Assembly: GCF_026339955.1 (NCBI RefSeq)
Contig: NZ_JAPEPW010000001.1
Span: 3,498,501-3,562,500 of the forward strand
Origin: Streptomyces sp. NBC_01549
Lineage (GTDB): Bacteria; Actinomycetota; Actinomycetes; Streptomycetales; Streptomycetaceae
Length of the DNA stretch: 64,000 nt
Direction: 5' to 3'
Shown here one piece after another: positions 58,889 to 64,000 of this stretch. The number at the start of each line of letters is the position of its first letter. The stretch's first letter is position 1. The notes beneath the pieces are model-generated. The model searched no databases, had not been told where the DNA came from, and saw nothing but the letters and a program-made list of their open reading frames with translations. The translations under genes and the position numbers were made by a program.

Positions 58889-59476
58889 TCAGTCGCGGGG
58901 GAACTCTTCGGTTTGGAGGGTGAGGCCGACCACGGTGGTGGCGAGATCGACGGGGTCACCGAAGACGATCTTCGTCTCGACCGTGTAGTCGCCGCGCTTG
59001 GGCTCGGTGAAGAGGTGACACCTGCCCTGGTAGGGGTCGGCGATGAGGTAGACGGGGACCTCGGCGAGGGCGTAGGTGAGCTTCTTGGGGCCGTAGTCGT
59101 TGGCGGCGGTGTCCTTGGAGATCACCTCCGCCACGAACTCGACGTCCTGGTAGCGCCAACGGCCCTTGCTGTCCTTCACCGATCGCTCGGCCATCGCGGC
59201 CACGTCGCAGGCGAAACCGTTCAGGTTTCCGGGGAAGTCGATGCGTACGTCCGACGCCAGTCGCTTGCGCGGGTACTTGCCACGCAGTTGCTCCACGATG
59301 TCGAGGATGATCTCCCAATGGTGCTGCCGCTGCGGTGACATGAAGATGTTCCCCCCGACGATCTCGACCTTCGTTCCCTCGGGGATGGGCATCTTCTCGA
59401 GACACTCGAACATGACGTCCAGAGTCAGTTCGCCGCTTTCCTCGGCCATCTCGATCCTGTCTTCAAGGACGGTCAT
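58889..59476 (-). CDS. Uma2-family (DUF820) putative restriction endonuclease-fold protein
   Basis: The 195-aa protein has the PD-(D/E)xK-like elements of Uma2 proteins: KVEIVGGNIFMSPQRQHHWE, FACDVAAMAE and VEFVAEVISKDTAANDYGPK with a following YALAEVPVYLIADP. The family is common in Streptomyces and of unclear role. The ATG at 59476 follows GGGGAGGAGCG. It lies 59 bp from the aldo/keto reductase start, so the two could form an operon. Confidence 0.88.
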   Translation of the reverse strand: MTVLEDRIEMAEESGELTLDVMFECLEKMPIPEGTKVEIVGGNIFMSPQRQHHWEIILDIVEQLRGKYPRKRLASDVRIDFPGNLNGFACDVAAMAERSVKDSKGRWRYQDVEFVAEVISKDTAANDYGPKKLTYALAEVPVYLIADPYQGRCHLFTEPKRGDYTVETKIVFGDPVDLATTVVGLTLQTEEFPRD

Positions 59477-59586
59477 CGTGGCGCTCCTCCCCGGCCGCAA
59501 CCCGGTCGAGCGCAGCCGCGCGGTACAACGATACGCACGGTGACCGGGTTACGTCGGGGCATGCTTCACCTCGACCTCGACCTCGA

Positions 59587-60261
59587 TCAGGCCGAGTAGG
59601 GCTCGCCCAGGTCCCAGGCCTGGTACATCGCCTCCGCGAAGGCCTCCGCGATCTTGTGTTCGCCGGTCGCGTTCGGATGCGTGCCGTCGTACGTGTCGTG
59701 GTGGATGTCGTAGGCGGGGGGCGGGGAGGCGAGGAGGACGGGGGAGCGGGGCTCGTCCAGGTCGGCCGCCACCTTCGCCAGGAGTTCGTTGAAGGCGGTG
59801 ACCTCGGCGGCGAAGGCGGCGTCGGACTCCGCGCGGACGTTCGGTATCACCGGGAGCAGGACCAGGTGGATACGCGGGTTCGCCGCGCGGGCCTCAGCGA
59901 CGAAGGCGCGGGCGTTCGCCGCCGTCTGTACGGCGTTCGTGTAGAAGCCCAGGTCGATCAGACCGAGGGAGACCAGGAGCACGTCCGCGCGGTGGGTGCG
60001 GACCGCGTCACCGATCAGGGGCACCATGTGCTGCCAGCCCTCGCCCCAGCCCGCGAGGTGGGCCCGCGGGAAGTCCGGGTCCGCGTACTCGTAAGAGTCG
60101 GGGGACTCCGTCGCCTTGTCGTACAGCGTCTCGCGCGGGCCGACGATCCGGAACGGGCCCGCGTACGTCGCGCGCAGGTGCTGCCACATTCGGTAACGCC
60201 ACGTGTGTTCGCCCGCGCTTCCGATCGTCATGGAGTCGCCGACGGGCATGAACCTGAGCAT
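59587..60261 (-). CDS. SGNH/GDSL-type hydrolase
   Basis: The 224-aa protein has the block I nucleophile FMPVGDSMTIGSAG, block III-like SLGLIDLGF where Asn is usual, and the terminal DGTHPNATGEHK with Asp and His. No signal peptide is obvious, so it may be cytoplasmic. Lipase, esterase or carbohydrate esterase activity is possible. ATG at 60261 is used; the frame is open further upstream without supporting features. Confidence 0.85.
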   Translation of the reverse strand: MLRFMPVGDSMTIGSAGEHTWRYRMWQHLRATYAGPFRIVGPRETLYDKATESPDSYEYADPDFPRAHLAGWGEGWQHMVPLIGDAVRTHRADVLLVSLGLIDLGFYTNAVQTAANARAFVAEARAANPRIHLVLLPVIPNVRAESDAAFAAEVTAFNELLAKVAADLDEPRSPVLLASPPPAYDIHHDTYDGTHPNATGEHKIAEAFAEAMYQAWDLGEPYSA

Positions 60262-60399
60262 CCGCTCATCATGGATGATCGGGCGGGTGATCAGTACGGG
60301 TCGTGTGGGGTGCGGGGTGTGAGGATGGACACGCCGGGGGTGGCGGTTCCTCGTGGGTGCATCCGGGTTCCGGCGGCGCCGGGATGGGAGGCTTGGGCC

Positions 60400-61386
60400 A
60401 TGCGCCGATCGCCCTCGTTCCTCGCCGGAGCCGCCTCCGCCGCTGCCGTCCTCGCCCTCGCGCTGCCGGCGCCCGCCCTCGCCGACAGCGGGGACGGGGG
60501 GTTCACGATCAAGGATCCCCGGATCACCGAGTCCAGCGGCCTCGCCGCCTCGCACCTCCACCCCGGCATCTACTGGACCCACAACGACAGCGACGACGGT
60601 CCGTACCTCTATGCCGTCGACAGCAGGACCGGCGAGACCGTCGCCACCATCACCATGAAGGGGGTGGGCGCGCCGCGTGACGTCGAGGCCATCTCCCTCG
60701 GACCCGACGGCGACCTCTACGTCGGCGACATCGGCGACAACCTCGGCGGCAAGTGGTCCTACGTGTGGATCTACAAGCTGCCCGAGCCGAAGGTGCTCAA
60801 GAACCAGACGATCCGGGCCACGCAGTACGTCGTGAAGTACGCCGACGGGCCCCGCAACGCCGAGGCGCTGATGGTCCATCCGAAGACCGGACGGGTCTAC
60901 ATCGCCGACAAGAACGAGGACGGCGGCCACCTGTACGAGGGCCCCGCCCGGCTCTCCACGTCGGGCACCAACATCTTCCGGTCCGTCGCCACCATCGACC
61001 TCTGGGTCACCGACGGAGCCTTCTCGCCCGACGGCAAACAGCTCGCCGTACGCGGGTACTTCGGCGGGATCGCGTACGCCTGGAACGACGGGAAGCCGAA
61101 GCGGCAGGGTCGGCTGAACGTGCCGCTTCAGGGGCAGGGGGAGTCGATCACGTACACCGCCGACGGGTCCAAGCTCATGTACGGCAGCGAGGGCAAGGAC
61201 AGTCCGGTCCAGCCCGGTTCGGCGCCCGGCGGCTCCGACTCCAAGTCCCCCTCCGACGGAGGGGGTTCGTCGGCGGACGGCGGCGGTGGCGGGGGCATGA
61301 GCTCCGGCGCCAAGGTGGGGGCGCTCGCCGTCGCCGCCGTCCTGGCGGTCTTCTTCGGGATGAAGCGGCTGCTGCGCAAGTCATAG
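60400..61386 (+). CDS. Secreted, C-terminally anchored beta-propeller-like protein
   Basis: The 328-aa protein has a signal peptide (RRSPSFLAGAASAAAVLALA, cleavage near PALA). Repeated beta-strand blocks follow, such as DVEAISLGPDGDLYVGDIGD and AEALMVHPKTGRVYIADKNE. A Gly/Ser-rich linker (about 265-300) leads to a C-terminal membrane helix with basic tail (GALAVAAVLAVFFGMKRLLR). The layout fits a cell-surface propeller anchored in the membrane. Function unknown. Its stop lies in a short tandem repeat. Confidence 0.8.
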   Translation: MRRSPSFLAGAASAAAVLALALPAPALADSGDGGFTIKDPRITESSGLAASHLHPGIYWTHNDSDDGPYLYAVDSRTGETVATITMKGVGAPRDVEAISLGPDGDLYVGDIGDNLGGKWSYVWIYKLPEPKVLKNQTIRATQYVVKYADGPRNAEALMVHPKTGRVYIADKNEDGGHLYEGPARLSTSGTNIFRSVATIDLWVTDGAFSPDGKQLAVRGYFGGIAYAWNDGKPKRQGRLNVPLQGQGESITYTADGSKLMYGSEGKDSPVQPGSAPGGSDSKSPSDGGGSSADGGGGGGMSSGAKVGALAVAAVLAVFFGMKRLLRKS

Positions 61387-61422
61387 CGCGCGAGTCATAG
61401 CGCGCGAGTCATGGCCCGCGAG
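61381..61422. repeat. Three 14-bp tandem repeats
   Basis: The unit TCATAGCGCGCGAG occurs twice exactly and once with two changes. The first unit contains the stop codon of the upstream gene. This looks like recent slippage. Confidence 0.8.
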
Positions 61423-61700
61423 CCGCGTGCCGCCGGGCTGGATCAGTAGGTGCTGGGCCGGCTTCGGTCCGGCCGGCAGGTTGACCGAACTGTGGGTGTT
61501 CTGGAAGTCGCCGAACTTCCGCAGATGCTCCTGATGGGAGTCGCAGCCGTTGTTGTTCGTCCGGACGAGGCGGCTCCAGACTGCGCCGGGGCGAGCGTCA
61601 CCGCCGTGAGCGCCGATCACAACGGGGCCCTCGCGGTGGGCGGGTCCGTGCCGACAGTGACATGCACGGCGACGTGAGCGCGCGTACGGCATGAGTGCGT
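61423..61700 (-). other. Possible fragment of a secreted protein
   Basis: On the minus strand a frame reads VWSRLVRTNNNGCDSHQEHL, then FGDFQNTHSSVNLPAGPKPA. It has biased codons but no clear start, and it ends within the tandem repeats. It may be the 3' end of a lost gene. Nothing else is seen in this 410-bp gap except the serC terminator. Confidence 0.3.
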
Positions 61701-61711
61701 GTACGGCATGA

Positions 61712-61751
61712 GAAAGGGGCGCCCGGTGCGATTGTCCGCGCCGGGCGCCCC
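61712..61751 (-). terminator. serC terminator
   Basis: GGGGCGCCCGG (61716-61726) and CCGGGCGCCCC (61741-61751) form 11-bp arms. On the minus strand TTTCTC follows, so it fits an intrinsic terminator of serC. Confidence 0.75.
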
Positions 61752-61797
61752 CGTCCGCGTACGAAAGTGTGTACGCGAAGGTGCGTGCGAGTAAGGA

Positions 61798-63240
<1,443 letters not shown>

Positions 63241-63248
63241 GGCTGGGG

Positions 63249-64000
63249 CTAGTCGACGGTCAGGTGCACGGGGAGTTCGTGCAGGTCGTTCTGGGTTACC
63301 ACCGGCTTGTTGCGGAGTTCCGTCGCGGGGATCGCCAGGTCCAGGTCCGGGAAGCGGGCGTACAGGGCCGGGAGGGCGACCCCCGCCTCCAGCCGGGAGA
63401 GGGCGGCACCGGGGCAGACGTGCGGGCCGTGGCCGAAGGAGATGTGACGGTTCTCGACGGTGCGGGTGATGTCGAAGTCCCCCGCGGACGGACCGTGGGC
63501 GTTCTCGTCGCGGCCGATCGCGCCGTACGAGACGATCAGGGCGTCGCCCGCCGGGATCACCTTGTCGCCGACGGGCACGTCCTCCGTCGCGAAACGGATC
63601 AGGACGTGCGAGGTCGGGGTCGCGTAGCGGAGGGTCTCCTCCACGACCGCCGACCAGTCCACCTCGCCGGAGAGGACGAGGGCGCGCTGCTCGGGGTGGG
63701 TGGAGAGGTTGACCACCGCGTTGACGATCAGGGAGATCGTCGTCTCGTGGCCGGCCGCGACCATCAACTGAAGCGTGGAGACGATCTCCTCGTCGGTTAG
63801 GTGGTCGCCGTCCTCGGAGGCCAGGATCAGGGCGGAGGTCAGGTCGTCGCCGGGCTCCGCGCGTTTCGCGGCGACCGTCGCCGCCATGATGCCGGCCAAC
63901 TCCGTCAGCGTGGCGATGACCTCCGCGGGCGGGGTCTGCGTCGAGAAGAACTTCTCGAAGAGTTCCTTGAGGCGGGGGAGCCGGGACTCCTCGATGCCCA
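63249..64000 (-). CDS. Cytochrome P450, C-terminal part (cut by window end)
   Basis: The visible part is the C-terminal ~250 residues of a bacterial P450. The I-helix AAGHETTISLIVNAV has the oxygen-activating Thr. The K-helix ExxR is EETLRYATPTSHVL. The heme loop is SFGHGPHVCPGAALSRLE with the Cys thiolate. The frame remains open to base 64000. Substrate unknown; Streptomyces P450s often act in secondary metabolism, but no cluster is visible here. Confidence 0.93.
   Translation of the reverse strand, partial: GIEESRLPRLKELFEKFFSTQTPPAEVIATLTELAGIMAATVAAKRAEPGDDLTSALILASEDGDHLTDEEIVSTLQLMVAAGHETTISLIVNAVVNLSTHPEQRALVLSGEVDWSAVVEETLRYATPTSHVLIRFATEDVPVGDKVIPAGDALIVSYGAIGRDENAHGPSAGDFDITRTVENRHISFGHGPHVCPGAALSRLEAGVALPALYARFPDLDLAIPATELRNKPVVTQNDLHELPVHLTVD

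Overview
The window is a high-GC actinobacterial chromosome segment, almost certainly from a Streptomyces. The signs are strong G/C third-position bias, many GTG and TTG starts, GTGA/ATGA overlaps between neighbouring genes, a futalosine-pathway pair for menaquinone (mqnB-mqnD), an XPB-type helicase next to a WYL-containing helicase-associated protein, XRE/DUF397 regulator pairs, and a short intergenic repeat family typical of the genus. No rRNA, tRNA or CRISPR array was seen.

Left part (1-23.8 kb) is mostly core chromosome. It holds a secreted subtype-B tannase, a frameshifted CapA-like gene, a phosphoribosyltransferase-hydrolase fusion, a MurNAc recycling cluster (RpiR regulator, murQ, murP and a translationally coupled unknown gene), small conserved proteins, an MFS/HD-hydrolase pair, cutC with a DasR-like site upstream, a HelD-like ATPase, a polyprenol-dependent glycosyltransferase, the XPB helicase, a helicase-associated WYL protein and a HAD phosphatase.

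From 23.8 to 27.4 kb lies an accessory island. It contains a 655-aa TnpB-like RuvC protein with an intact D-E-D triad, a relic of a serine recombinase, a leader peptide and hairpin in front of an RlmA/TlrB-type rRNA methyltransferase broken by one in-frame stop, and an IS5-type relic.

Core genes resume at 27.5-36.6 kb: cold-shock protein, mqnD-mqnB, lipoprotein, MFS, DUF3027 and a large GHKL/Hsp90-like ATPase. A second accessory block covers 36.6-49.9 kb. It has a mosaic pseudogene containing a pectate-lyase fragment, an XRE/DUF397 regulator cluster with two small partner genes, and a polymorphic toxin locus. The toxin is a 1522-aa secreted protein with a ricin-B lectin domain, about 630 residues of Ala-rich coiled coil and a C-terminal zinc deaminase domain. 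Two paralogous probable immunity genes lie downstream. An IS1380 relic follows, then a family of tandem secreted proteins (one broken, two intact) with strongly conserved upstream DNA.

The right part (50-64 kb) is core again: CtpE-like P-type ATPase, DUF2530, NCS2 purine permease with a structured leader, an RHH protein, a MarR-MFS pair with a palindromic operator, thpR, a tiny membrane protein, aldo/keto reductase, Uma2 family protein, SGNH hydrolase, a secreted propeller-like protein, serC and a cytochrome P450 cut by the window end.

The most interesting parts are the deaminase toxin with its paired immunity genes, the oversized TnpB-like nuclease, and the leader/attenuator in front of the broken methyltransferase. 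All functions are read from motifs and memory of families; no database search was run.
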